In this document: one piece after another, positions 24,687-33,316 of the stretch
Position numbering within the stretch: position 1 is the first letter of the stretch
Layout of the letters: every line of letters starts with the position of its first letter
Origin: Hypoxylon rubiginosum
Lineage: Eukaryota; Ascomycota; Sordariomycetes; Xylariales; Hypoxylaceae
NCBI GenBank assembly: GCA_902806565.1
Contig: CADCXA010000008.1
Coordinates: forward strand, 496,001 to 560,000
DNA: 64,000 bases
Direction of reading: 5' to 3'
Made by a program: the position numbers and the translations under genes
Notes under the pieces: model-generated
The model's database searches: none
What the model was told of the DNA's origin: nothing
What the model saw: only the letters and a program-made list of their open reading frames with translations

Positions 24687-25792
24687 TTTGACAGGTAGAG
24701 AGGTGTTTAGGTAGGTAGCTAATCACTGAGTATATGCCGTCCGTTGTTCGTGATGCCGATGCGGAAAGTGTTGTTAGTTGGGAATTAGTTAAGAAAGGCA
24801 GACGATCTATGACATATATATATATAGGTACTCAGGCATCAAAAGCCAACATTATTCTAGAACTCAACAACTGACGGATACCTACATGCTGCCTTGGAAA
24901 ATGGGCGCATTGGAAGGGTGGCAAGCTGCAAAGCGTGTGCCAGATGTAGGTACCCGTCTATAGCTGATATTCTCCGCGTGCAAAACGCATATGGCCAAAG
25001 AGCAACTCCTGCTATTGGCAGATTTAGAATGCACTGGTCTCGCTTTGATGTCAGAGTACGCCAAATAAGGTACCAAACTTCTGTTTCTCGCCTAGAAGAT
25101 TTATACCTAATTGAATGCCATAGATATTTATTTCTAGAACAACCTAGAATCTAGAGCTTTGAGCCAAAGGACCACCGATGCCAGGTGATTCTAATAAAAG
25201 CGTTTGCAACGATCGACTATCCCACTTATCCGGAATCCAAGGACTGAGAGAGTATTACATATAACGCGCATAGTCACAGAAGTGAAGTACCCGACTATAA
25301 GTGAGATCGTGATAGTATAGTATATAACACATGATACTATGTATGAAAGCGAAGCGTATTCAATTTACCGGCTGAGACCCCCTTTCCCCTGTTGGTCACC
25401 CCTTTACACCTAAATCACAAAACTTCAACATATTCCAACTTAACAACAAGCAGAGAACGTCATGGCCACTCTAATTCAATACGCAATTAAATTTTATAAT
25501 ACTACTCTAATTTATAAGAGAAATGAAGGACTGCTCATTATTCTTATATTTGTAAAGCAGATTTAGGTGGCCGTTTTCTGTAACATAAAATTTCACCAAG
25601 TTCCATTTAAATAGGTACCTACCTAGGTAAGTACCTTCCAATGAGTTTAAATGGTATAGATATAAATTAAATAAATAACATAACTATATTCCATGATTAT
25701 TTCAATAGAACTGCTCTAATCCCATATGATCGATCGTTGTTGAGTTAGAACGGGTCAAAGTTAACTAAAATGGATGTAAAATGGAGGGAGTC
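24687..25792. other. Intergenic region
   Basis: AT-rich, especially 25240-25760, with a (TA)n tract at about 24813-24826 and an ACCTACCTAGGTAAGTACC motif at about 25616-25635. No coding region recognised. Confidence 0.5.
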
Positions 25793-27325
25793 TCAGCGGC
25801 AGTGGTAAAGGTTTGTGCATTTGAAACTCCTTGGCCCTCGATAGTAGTGCATGCAATTTTTATTTTTGCACAAAGGTAGGGATTGTTCAGGTCGATGGTA
25901 TGTGTCGGGATCCATAGCATGGAACCATGGGTGTGTAGGGTTGATCTTGTTATTATCCTCCTTTGGGCAGACCAAGATGTCACGCTTGTAAGAAGTGATT
26001 AGACATTCCGAGTCGGTCTCATCCTTAGGCCGATGATTCCTTAACTGTATTTTCCTGGCATTATCTCCATACCCATAGCCTAGATCTAACCGATGATAGG
26101 CGTAGCATCTATCGTGGAAGAGGCTTGGGCGTTTTGATGGGACCGCGGTACTCGAGTTCTCATTGCTCTTCGTTTCACAAAAAATGCAAGTGCAACTCTC
26201 ATTAAAGCAACCCATTTCGGGCAAACCATTGGGAGTGTAGGACGGCACCTGGATGCCAGCCGGTCCTTGTCGATGTTTCTGGAATAGGGACCTTAACTCT
26301 GAGATAGGAATCTGCATATCGGGAGTAACCGTAACAGCATTAAGGCCGCTATGGGGTTTCCATATCAATTCAAGAACTACCACGTCTGGCCTGCATCTGG
26401 CGTGCCGGAGGCGAGCTTTGGGGTAGGTTGGGGCTTCTTCCTCTGTGCAGCGCGTGTCGTGGGTCGGGTCGCGGCACTCGATCTGGAAATGGTCGAAGCA
26501 AGCCTGCCAGTCTACAGGCTTATACTGCTGCCAAGTAGCAATATGGGTTTCGATGATGGCCCAGGTGATGTGAATATGCTCACATAATTGCACGGCCCCT
26601 TCGCGGCCCAGACACCGTCGGTCTCGCTTGACGGGATCCTGATTGGCGGGGGAAAATGCTGCCACATCGTGATGCTCACCGCAGGGTTCGCAATAGAGCT
26701 GGATATTGTAATGCCAACGCTTGAATTTGCAACTGATCCCACAAGCACCCGTAAATGGCCACCTTTTGTGCTTATTCTCGAGGTTTTCAGACTGGATGAG
26801 CCGCCTGGACGAGCCTTCGACGGGAACATCGTACCAGAGTTTGCACTCATCACACAATCCGTCTTTTTGTAAGTGCCGTCGAATTGGTTTGCTTACGTTG
26901 AACCATTTACTTATTATGTCGGGTTTGTTGATGAGACGGCGAAATGTCCTCGAAACATGCCGAAGGCAGTACATGGAGACGATATCGTCACTCAAGTAAT
27001 AGATAATGAGAAGTAGAAGCTCTTCGGGCAACTGGCCGAGGGGATTGTACTTGTTGTTGTAGACTCGGGTTGCTATCCAGGGGTCCATAGTACGTTGTAG
27101 GTTGAGCAAAATTTGGTTCTGTTTCTCTTGTCTCTCCACTTGCCCTTCGAGGTTCCCCTGTTCATTATCTTGCACTTCGGGATCTCTCTGTCTGTCGACT
27201 TGCTCTTCGTGGTTTCCCTGCACGTCATCTCGCTCTTCGAGATTTTCCTGCCTATTGTCTTGTTCTTTGACAGCCTGGTATAGCCATCGATATAGATTTA
27301 GGATCCATAGCAAGAGAAAATACAT
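25793..27325 (-). CDS. F-box protein with N-terminal hydrophobic anchor and Glu/Gln repeat
   Basis: A single-exon frame of 510 aa. Residues 1-19 form a hydrophobic helix (Y-F-L-L-L-W-I-L-N-L), a probable signal anchor. Residues 21-68 are a charged repeat with a period of about 20 residues, best seen in Q-G-N-H-E-E-Q-V-D-R-Q and Q-G-N-L-E-G-Q-V-E-R-Q. The F-box is at about 94-135 (L-G-Q-L-P-E-E-L-L-L-L-I-I-Y-Y-L), which in other proteins binds Skp1 in SCF ubiquitin ligases. The rest is rich in Cys, His and Trp with several C-x2-C pairs (for example C-D-E-C and C-E-P-C), suggesting metal-stabilised folds of unknown type. A membrane-tethered F-box is unusual; the target is unknown. No introns are needed. 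Confidence 0.82.
   Translation of the reverse strand: MYFLLLWILNLYRWLYQAVKEQDNRQENLEERDDVQGNHEEQVDRQRDPEVQDNEQGNLEGQVERQEKQNQILLNLQRTMDPWIATRVYNNKYNPLGQLPEELLLLIIYYLSDDIVSMYCLRHVSRTFRRLINKPDIISKWFNVSKPIRRHLQKDGLCDECKLWYDVPVEGSSRRLIQSENLENKHKRWPFTGACGISCKFKRWHYNIQLYCEPCGEHHDVAAFSPANQDPVKRDRRCLGREGAVQLCEHIHITWAIIETHIATWQQYKPVDWQACFDHFQIECRDPTHDTRCTEEEAPTYPKARLRHARCRPDVVVLELIWKPHSGLNAVTVTPDMQIPISELRSLFQKHRQGPAGIQVPSYTPNGLPEMGCFNESCTCIFCETKSNENSSTAVPSKRPSLFHDRCYAYHRLDLGYGYGDNARKIQLRNHRPKDETDSECLITSYKRDILVCPKEDNNKINPTHPWFHAMDPDTYHRPEQSLPLCKNKNCMHYYRGPRSFKCTNLYHCR
27122..27265 (-). repeat. In-frame imperfect tandem repeat in the F-box gene
   Basis: This encodes residues 21-68 of the F-box protein. 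On the + strand the unit reads like TCGAGGTTCCCCTG and recurs with variation about every 30 or 60 bp. Because the period is a multiple of three, copy-number change would keep the frame. Confidence 0.55.
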
Positions 27326-27846
27326 GCTAGAGATCGAGCACTAGAAGAACAAATGTTGCAAATGAGGAAGATTCCCAAAGAACTCCCCGTCAGCCAAATT
27401 AATGTCCTACCGCTGTGATAACAAGTTTATGAAAAAGAAGAAAAAGAAGAAGAAGATAATGATGATGAAGGAGAAGAAGAACGAGGATAAGAACGAGGAG
27501 GATATTTCAACGTTAGTGAAATAGATGGTTGTGAATATGAAGAAATCTTATTAGTTGAGTTTTACTCCACTGTCTGAGATCCAGCTAGCGAAACAATCCG
27601 TAAGCTCTATTCAATCGTTACCAGGTAGGTAGATATGAACTGTAGCGGGAAAAAATAGACTCGATTTACAAGGTTTACCTCTTGTTTCCAAACCTTGGAA
27701 GCTAGAAGGTTATCGATTGCCCAAAGTCGTATCTTAAGGTAGTGCTACACTGTTAATGTGGTCTTCTAGTAGGAGATACCTGATACTAAGAACCCGAGTA
27801 CAGAAATGGCTCTGAATGGTACCACGGAACAGATACGACTGAAACG
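27326..27846. other. Intergenic region with purine-rich tract
   Basis: Upstream of the F-box gene. Positions about 27430-27505 on the + strand are almost pure A/G (GAAGAAGAA-type microsatellite). No coding region recognised. Confidence 0.5.
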
Positions 27847-27852
27847 CGACAC

Positions 27853-28080
27853 CCACGACTTTTGGTGTAAAAAAGCCAACTATGCGATAAGAAAAAGAAC
27901 TATGTCATTACATATGTATCTAAAGGAGCTTTGAAATCTAACTGTTACTAATTTGCAACTGCTAGCCTGGATTTACACAGGAGATGAGAACAAAGAGGCC
28001 GTACTATCTCCTACATATCGACCCATTCAGTTACACAAGCAATATGAGGCCCCTAAGAAAACACTTAAAAACATACAAAG
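27853..28080 (+). mobile_element. Diverged solo-LTR-like remnant
   Basis: Around 27853-27910 the order CACGAC, GCCAACTATGCGATAAG and AACTATGTCATTAC recalls the 5' end of the LTR family at 42891-43138. Around 27990-28060 the order ACAAAGAGGCC, CTATCTCCT, ACCCATTCAG and AGGCCCCTAAG recalls its middle. An insertion interrupts the first part. Boundaries are approximate. Confidence 0.4.
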
Positions 28081-28261
28081 TGCAAGTAATTTAGTTAGCA
28101 TATAAATGATGCCCACACGGCATAAGAGTCTCCCTCCGGGATTAGAGGTTTTGAGGTCCGAAAATGGCATCTCTTATGTCATATTCGATTCATAAAATAA
28201 GCTGTCAACCTTTTATTTAAAAAGTAGGTAAGGATTAAAGAAGAAAAAATAATCAGATCAT

Positions 28262-28332
28262 GGCAGGAGGGGGATTCGAACGCCCCGACTCATGAGAGAC
28301 CAGATCTCAGACCTGTTCTACGTTACTCCCCC
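28262..28332 (-). pseudogene. Degenerate tRNA-like unit
   Basis: On the minus strand the 3' part has an intact B-box-like GTTCGAATCCC and an acceptor-like end, but the 5' acceptor strand (GGGGGAG) pairs poorly, the A box is not recognisable and no proper anticodon loop forms. It lies only 9 nt downstream of the tRNA-Leu(CAG)-like unit and in the same orientation. A T6 run (28244-28249, minus strand) follows both and could terminate a shared Pol III transcript. Confidence 0.4.
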
Positions 28333-28341
28333 TTAGGGGGC

Positions 28342-28421
28342 GACAGAAGTGGGAGTTGAACCCACGCCTCCAAGGAGACCAGGACCTGAATCTGGTGCCA
28401 TAACCACTCGGCCATCCTGCC
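28342..28421 (-). tRNA. tRNA-Leu (anticodon CAG)
   Basis: The 80-nt class II cloverleaf starts GGCAGGATGGCCGAGTGG. It has a long variable arm, a T arm GTGGG-TTCAACT-CCCAC and a pairing acceptor stem (GGCAGGA with TTCTGTC, some G-U pairs). The anticodon CAG is complementary to 28386-28388 on the + strand. Two oddities: the last pair of the anticodon stem is A-C, and the discriminator position reads G instead of the A usual for leucine tRNAs. It may be an ageing copy. Confidence 0.7.
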
Positions 28422-28652
28422 CTGGCTTATTGTTGGTGGGGGTAGCATTATTTTGCTATGTATTTTAGCAGTCGGTTGCCAAGAGTGGTAGGGAGAGCTA
28501 AATTCCTAAGATATACAGGAAGGTGCGAAGGACTAGTTGGTTTTAGACTGGTGGGTTGGGTATGAGCCATCTGTATGCAATTTCCTCCTGTGAATACTTA
28601 GGTGTATCGCCTGAGAATGCGTGCCACCAGTGTGTTTTGCTGGGGGGTTATC

Positions 28653-29834
28653 TCATTCACTACCGAGGAGGAATATATCAACTATCTCATCCGATTCACT
28701 GTCCCTCTCTGCATGCCGTTCTAGTTGCTTTTGCTCTCGTTGAGCTTCTTGCTTTGCCCGTTTGGCTTCGCGAAGCTGCTCTCGTGTTAGATGCGGTATC
28801 TGAGGATCGTAGTCTGTGATAGCGATCCATGTCTCTCCCTTGAATTCATGGCCATGAAGCTCATTGATGAAACGATTTAGTTCTTCCGCAGTTGGTAGAC
28901 ATACCCAGCCATAATTGCCAGTCTGGGTCATCCCTACTGCTGACGGTCGATAGCTGGGGAAAAAACCGAATAGTTGCTGGCAGTCTCGAACACGAGACTT
29001 CAAATCTTTGCCCTCGATACGAATCCTGGCTGTAAAGGGGTAAAGTTCCTTTGGGCCCGGACGGTGATTCATCCAAAATCTTCGTAGCGTATCCATATCT
29101 CTAAGCTGTTCGGTCTGGATTTGAATAGTGTTGCCCTTACTTAGGTGCAGCAAATTGACGAGGGTGGCCAGCTCGCGAACCGCATCATTTCCAGCATTGT
29201 GGTCGTTCTTGCCGCGGCTAGCTAAGTCCTTCGAAAAGAACCCGAAAGCAAGAAGCGTAGCTTTCATGCCGGGGCTCTGTGTATTGGATATTTCTGCCAC
29301 GATTTCCTGCAAATCAACCCAGAATGAGAAGTATTGGGTGATCTGGGAGAGGTGTGATGCAATCGTCTTAAATTCGAAGACGAGGTCGAATCCAACCAGA
29401 ATTAAGGGGCTCCTAGACCGCCGCTGAATCGATTGTAGTAAACTGACTAGTGTATTCTCGGCCTGTTCAGCTTCGATCACCTGGGCTTGGCCAAAATGGT
29501 ATCGGTCTCGGCCCCTCTCACTCCGCTTCCCTCCCTTGATCTTGATCCAATAGCTTTCGATCGCGTTTTGTTCGAAGAAGGCTTCGGGTGTTTGGCCTTG
29601 ATACTTAAGAGCATCTGGACTTATGCTGGTGGTAGCGACAGAGGGGACAAGGACAGCAAGTCCGATCTCAGTAATACCAATAGGCCCGTCCTTGGTGACC
29701 AGCCCCTCGAAATCTATAGCCACGAAAGTATATTGGGACTTTTCTTTCAACGCTTCAAAGTCTGGAATATTATTTTGCCAGAGGGTTCCCCAATGCTTAG
29801 TTTTGAAGAGCGGGCAGCCATGATGATAGCGCAT
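28653..29834 (-). CDS. DEDDh exonuclease-like protein (Gfd2/YDR514C-like C-terminal domain family)
   Basis: A single-exon frame of 393 aa from the ATG at 29834. It shows the RNase-H-like exonuclease signature: exo I F-V-A-I-D-F-E-G with D41 and E43, followed by I-T-E-I-G-L-A; exo II V-G-F-D with D150; exo III H-N-A-G-N-D-A with H212 and D217. All five residues expected for two-metal catalysis in DEDDh enzymes are therefore present. The spacing and the H-N-A-G-N-D-A motif match the fungal Gfd2/YDR514C-like group, which includes the domain of QDE-2-interacting protein. A second part (about 255-350) is unassigned; the C-terminal 45 residues form a charged helix ending in an acidic tail. The frame stays open about 40 codons upstream without another ATG, so an upstream exon is possible. 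Substrate unknown. Confidence 0.8.
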   Translation of the reverse strand: MRYHHGCPLFKTKHWGTLWQNNIPDFEALKEKSQYTFVAIDFEGLVTKDGPIGITEIGLAVLVPSVATTSISPDALKYQGQTPEAFFEQNAIESYWIKIKGGKRSERGRDRYHFGQAQVIEAEQAENTLVSLLQSIQRRSRSPLILVGFDLVFEFKTIASHLSQITQYFSFWVDLQEIVAEISNTQSPGMKATLLAFGFFSKDLASRGKNDHNAGNDAVRELATLVNLLHLSKGNTIQIQTEQLRDMDTLRRFWMNHRPGPKELYPFTARIRIEGKDLKSRVRDCQQLFGFFPSYRPSAVGMTQTGNYGWVCLPTAEELNRFINELHGHEFKGETWIAITDYDPQIPHLTREQLREAKRAKQEAQREQKQLERHAERDSESDEIVDIFLLGSE

Positions 29835-30361
29835 TTTCGCTTTCCTCGGCCTTCCTGCGGCCGGTAGAATTGGATCTCCAAGTATTGATATTCGTCGCTT
29901 CTGTTCGACTGATGTTACAACCCTGTGGTAGTGGACTACCTGTGCTCAAGGGAAATGTTCAAGTTTCGAGGTCGGTAAATAGCTCGGCGTCAAGAGCTCT
30001 CTCGGAAGTTCTCAGGACGCGAAGGCTAGCCTTTTGGAATGAACAGCAACACTCCTTTCATTCGATGTGGTCAAAAGAAGGAAAATAACGTAGAAACTTT
30101 TGAGGACATGCTGGGACAAGTTTTAAGGGAATTATTTTTCTCTTTTAAAGTTGAGCCTTCCACTCATTAAACATTGGTCCCGTACCTTAGTAGGAATATA
30201 TGAAACCCCTTTACGGGATGGTTCCAAGGAAACAAACCATTCCAGGAGTTTTATAACCGTGCCAGCAATCTTAATTTGTACTGAGTAGCAATACCATACC
30301 AGCCGTGCCAAGCAAGATACCATTTGTGTAACATCGTACCTACTAACCTCACTCTAGTTAC
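29835..30361. other. Intergenic region
   Basis: No recognisable coding region. This is the likely promoter side of the exonuclease-like gene. Confidence 0.4.
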
Positions 30362-30720
30362 TCACGTCTTGCTAGCCACGGCTTGGAAATCGAACACACA
30401 AGACGGAGCGCCGAAAGTATGGCCAATATAGCCACCAATATCATCCGTACGCTTTATCAGTACAGTGAGAGGTTTGGAGTGGCAGAGTCTCTGGCGACCG
30501 GCGGTGTGGCGCCCATGTCTGCCTATGCTATCCCTCTGAAACAACCGCTTCTAGACCTCGACACGCATCAGGAAGCTGCGACTATTCTTATTGAATTGAA
30601 AGTCTGTGGGTTTTTTGTGAGTATTCTGAACCTTGCAACGAACACTCCCGTCTCGGGTAACACGTGATACTCAGGCTGCTGGGCTGTCGGGAAAGCCAAT
30701 CTATCACATGACCCTTATCT
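30362..30720 (+). pseudogene. Possible gene fragment (fungal transcription-factor-like, weak)
   Basis: An open frame at 30383-30610 can splice at a GTGAGT donor (30610/30611) to a CTCAG acceptor near 30674 and then stops after about 15 codons. The helical pattern faintly recalls the C-terminal half of fungal Zn2Cys6 regulators, but no DNA-binding domain is nearby. I treat it as a relic or chance frame. Confidence 0.25.
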
Positions 30721-30817
30721 AGCGTGGCGGTACTTGGCACGAACCCACGGGCTGACTGGGTGGTATCTATCCGACGTTGAAAGATGGTTGGCAAGACGGA
30801 TTCGTCGAAGACCTTAA

Positions 30818-32064
30818 AAAGATGCTGCTGGAGACAGTCCAGAACCAGGAAGAGCCAGCCAAGACTGGAAAGTGTCTGAGATCCAGAGAGAAGTTCTGAA
30901 ATTCCGCTTCTTGCAACGGCTCTCATTCACTAGCATCGGCGAACGACACGAACATATCCCGAAGGCCGCGAAGGAGACGTTCAAGTGGATTTTCGCTCTG
31001 AGGAGCTTCACTAACTGGATGACCACTAGTACCGGAATATACTGGATAACGGGGAAGCTAGGATTAGGAAAGTCGACTTTAATGAAGGTCATTGGGGACG
31101 AGCAAAGAACGAAAAAGTATGCAAATACCTGGGCTGGATATAACAAACTTATAATGACCAGATTCTACTTCTGGAATTCCGGAACCGAAATACAGATGTC
31201 TATAGTCGGCCTGATATAATGGCCGAGCTATTCCCCGAGAGATGGGAATCTCTCCACATCTTCGGCGAGGATGAACAAGAATGGACTGTTCACGAATGCA
31301 TGCAGAAATTCCGAAGACTCAAGGATGTAACGTTCGCAAAATACCGCTTCTTTATCTTGATCGACGGATTGGACGAATTCAAGGGAGATCACCAAGAGCT
31401 TGTAGATCTCGTCGCCGATATCTCTTCCGTCTCGCATATCAAGATTTGTGTCGCCAGCAGACCATGGATCATGTTTCAGGATGCCTTTCGTACGACGCCT
31501 AGCCTCATGATGCAGAACCTTACTAGGAGAGACATTGTGACATTCACAAGAACCATGTTCAATAGGCATCCTGGTTTTTGCGAGATGAGCATCCGTGATC
31601 CCTCTTTTGCGGAAGGTCTTTTCTATGAAGTAACCCAAAAGAGCTCTAGGGCCGACGATATGCTTCGAAACCGTAGGTCTCTAGAGTTACTGCTTCGTCA
31701 TGGGGTACTTAGCCACGATAAGGAAGTCATCTTCATGAACGTGTGTTCCATGATTCTGAGGGCTTGTCGACAAATGGTGTACAGTAATACCCATACCGCA
31801 GAGTTCACATTTGCTCCTTCCTTGGATATCGTGGAACTCCTGGTCCAGCACGGTGCTGATGCCCGCGCTTTGGTATCAATGTTCTTACCTGAAGTAGCGG
31901 ACCAGCTACGGCTACAAGCACCTAAATTCCTTGCCAAATTGGAGTCATTGAGGGATAGAAACAGCTAAACTACATCGCCAGCAGCATATAAGCCTCAGGG
32001 ACCTAAACGAAAAGTAGATGATAATGAGAATGCAGGATACAACAAACGAGCTCGCAATGTCTAG
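30818..32064 (+). pseudogene. Broken NACHT-domain NTPase (NLR-like)
   Basis: Two frames of one ancestral protein. Frame A (to 31218) has the pre-NACHT block with I-P-K-A-A-K-E-T-F-K-W-I-F and a Walker A G-K-L-G-L-G-K-S-T. Frame B (from about 31208) resumes with P-D-I-M-A-E-L-F-P-E-R-W and carries Walker B F-F-I-L-I-D-G-L-D-E. The join at about 31208-31219 loses roughly ten residues and shifts frame. A second gap near 31640 removes the region that normally follows the NTPase. In frame B a TAA at 31966-31968 interrupts a tail that continues in frame to a TAG at 32062-32064 and includes a basic K-R-A-R motif. There is no N-terminal effector domain and no repeat domain. NACHT proteins of fungi often act in allorecognition; this copy looks inactive. 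Confidence 0.8.
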
Positions 32065-32232
32065 GGGCAAGGCATCACTACTGAAAGGTGTATCTTTACA
32101 TCATTTTACTCGTGCCGCCTGTTATGGTTCTTGACGGAGTGAGCTCACATTGAATACATTGAATACATCTACACAATTTATTGACGGCTCTGTCTCTCAA
32201 ACTCGTGACAGTCCAGTTAAGACGAGTGAAAC

Positions 32233-32436
32233 TGCCACGAGGCCAACCATGCGATAAGCGAAACAGCCGTTGTTGCGCGAAGAGCTGTGAACCTAAGGGG
32301 CTACCGAGCTCCTGGTATATAAAAGCCCTCAGGACAAAGGGACCTAGGAACCAAGGGGCCTATCTCCTATACTACCCATTCCTCGTACCAACAGACCTAC
32401 GACTCTACGCCGGTGGAAAGGGCTGGGACCCTGACA
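32233..32436 (+). mobile_element. Solo LTR (TGCCACG...CTGACA family)
   Basis: A 204-bp element with TG...CA ends (TGCCACGAGGCC to CCCTGACA). It is similar along its length to the LTR at 42891-43138. The flanks GAAAC and GAAAT form a near-perfect 5-bp target duplication that differs by one C-to-T change. No internal retrotransposon region is adjacent. Confidence 0.75.
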
Positions 32437-33058
32437 GAAATATCAAATTTAATAAGGATTTATACCACAGCGCATTGTCCATATGAAACCTAAACCATAT
32501 TTTTCGACGTAAAGTATAATACCTATTCAATATTGGATGGGAAGTCCCAATAAAAGATCCGTTGGTAGTGAGTGTAGATATTTTTAAGGGGCCTTGGAAA
32601 AGGGGGGCGCAGATGCCTTGCACCAAATTCAATAAATGACTCGGTTTTAATAAAAACACCATAAAAACCATTGAATATCTGTGAATGAAAGCCGTGGAAA
32701 TTTAGCCGGATTACTGAATGTGGTTAGAATTGGCTCGTAGCGTATTGCTCGATAGGTAAGGCTGGGATGCCGTATTCAGAATCGCATGTGCGATGATGAC
32801 CGGAGGCGTTTATCTACCCCCGGAATTCAACGCGTAGACAGCTCTACACTTGAATATTTTCTTATCCTCTTCAAGGTACGATATCGACGAGGAGGTATAG
32901 GACGACTATGCCAAATGAATCAACAAATTCCCAGCAATAGGTATGATTTAGTGCTTGTTTGAGATGCTATGTTGGCTTATACGTTGTTGTCACGAATTGA
33001 TTCATGGAAATTCTAGCTTTGTTTCCCATTTTTCAGCATCTGTGCTGATTTTCTACGA
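32437..33058. other. Intergenic region
   Basis: Mostly AT-rich with no recognisable gene. It separates the LTR from the zinc-finger locus. Confidence 0.45.
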
Positions 33059-33285
33059 GCAGTCGGACCATACCTCGTTTTCAGGAGAGCGTGTATTCCA
33101 CCGAATCTCTGGAAGATCAGGAGGGTTCGCAAGGAATAGAACGGTGGATGCGCTGTCCCACTCCGCCAATATCTGTCAAGCTGGTCGAGGATTTATTCGA
33201 CACCGACGTCTCCCAAAAGCGGCACAAGGAGAGAGTTCAGGGGAAGATCGCCATCTTCGAGAGTGTGATACATTCTAGCTCCTAA
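33059..33285 (+). CDS. Orphan coding-like segment upstream of the zinc-finger gene
   Basis: A frame of about 75 codons ends at the TAA 33283-33285. A TTTTCAG acceptor at 33083-33089 could start the exon at GAGAGCGTG. The residues (E-D-Q-E-G-S-Q-G-I-E-R-W, then I-S-V-K-L-V-E-D-L-F-D-T) look protein-like. I found no convincing first exon. The frame stays open for about 20 further codons after the TAA, so the stop may be secondary. It may be the last exon of an unseen gene or a relic. Confidence 0.3.
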
Positions 33286-33316
33286 TCGTCTCTGCGCCTT
33301 GCCCGACGCATTCAAC

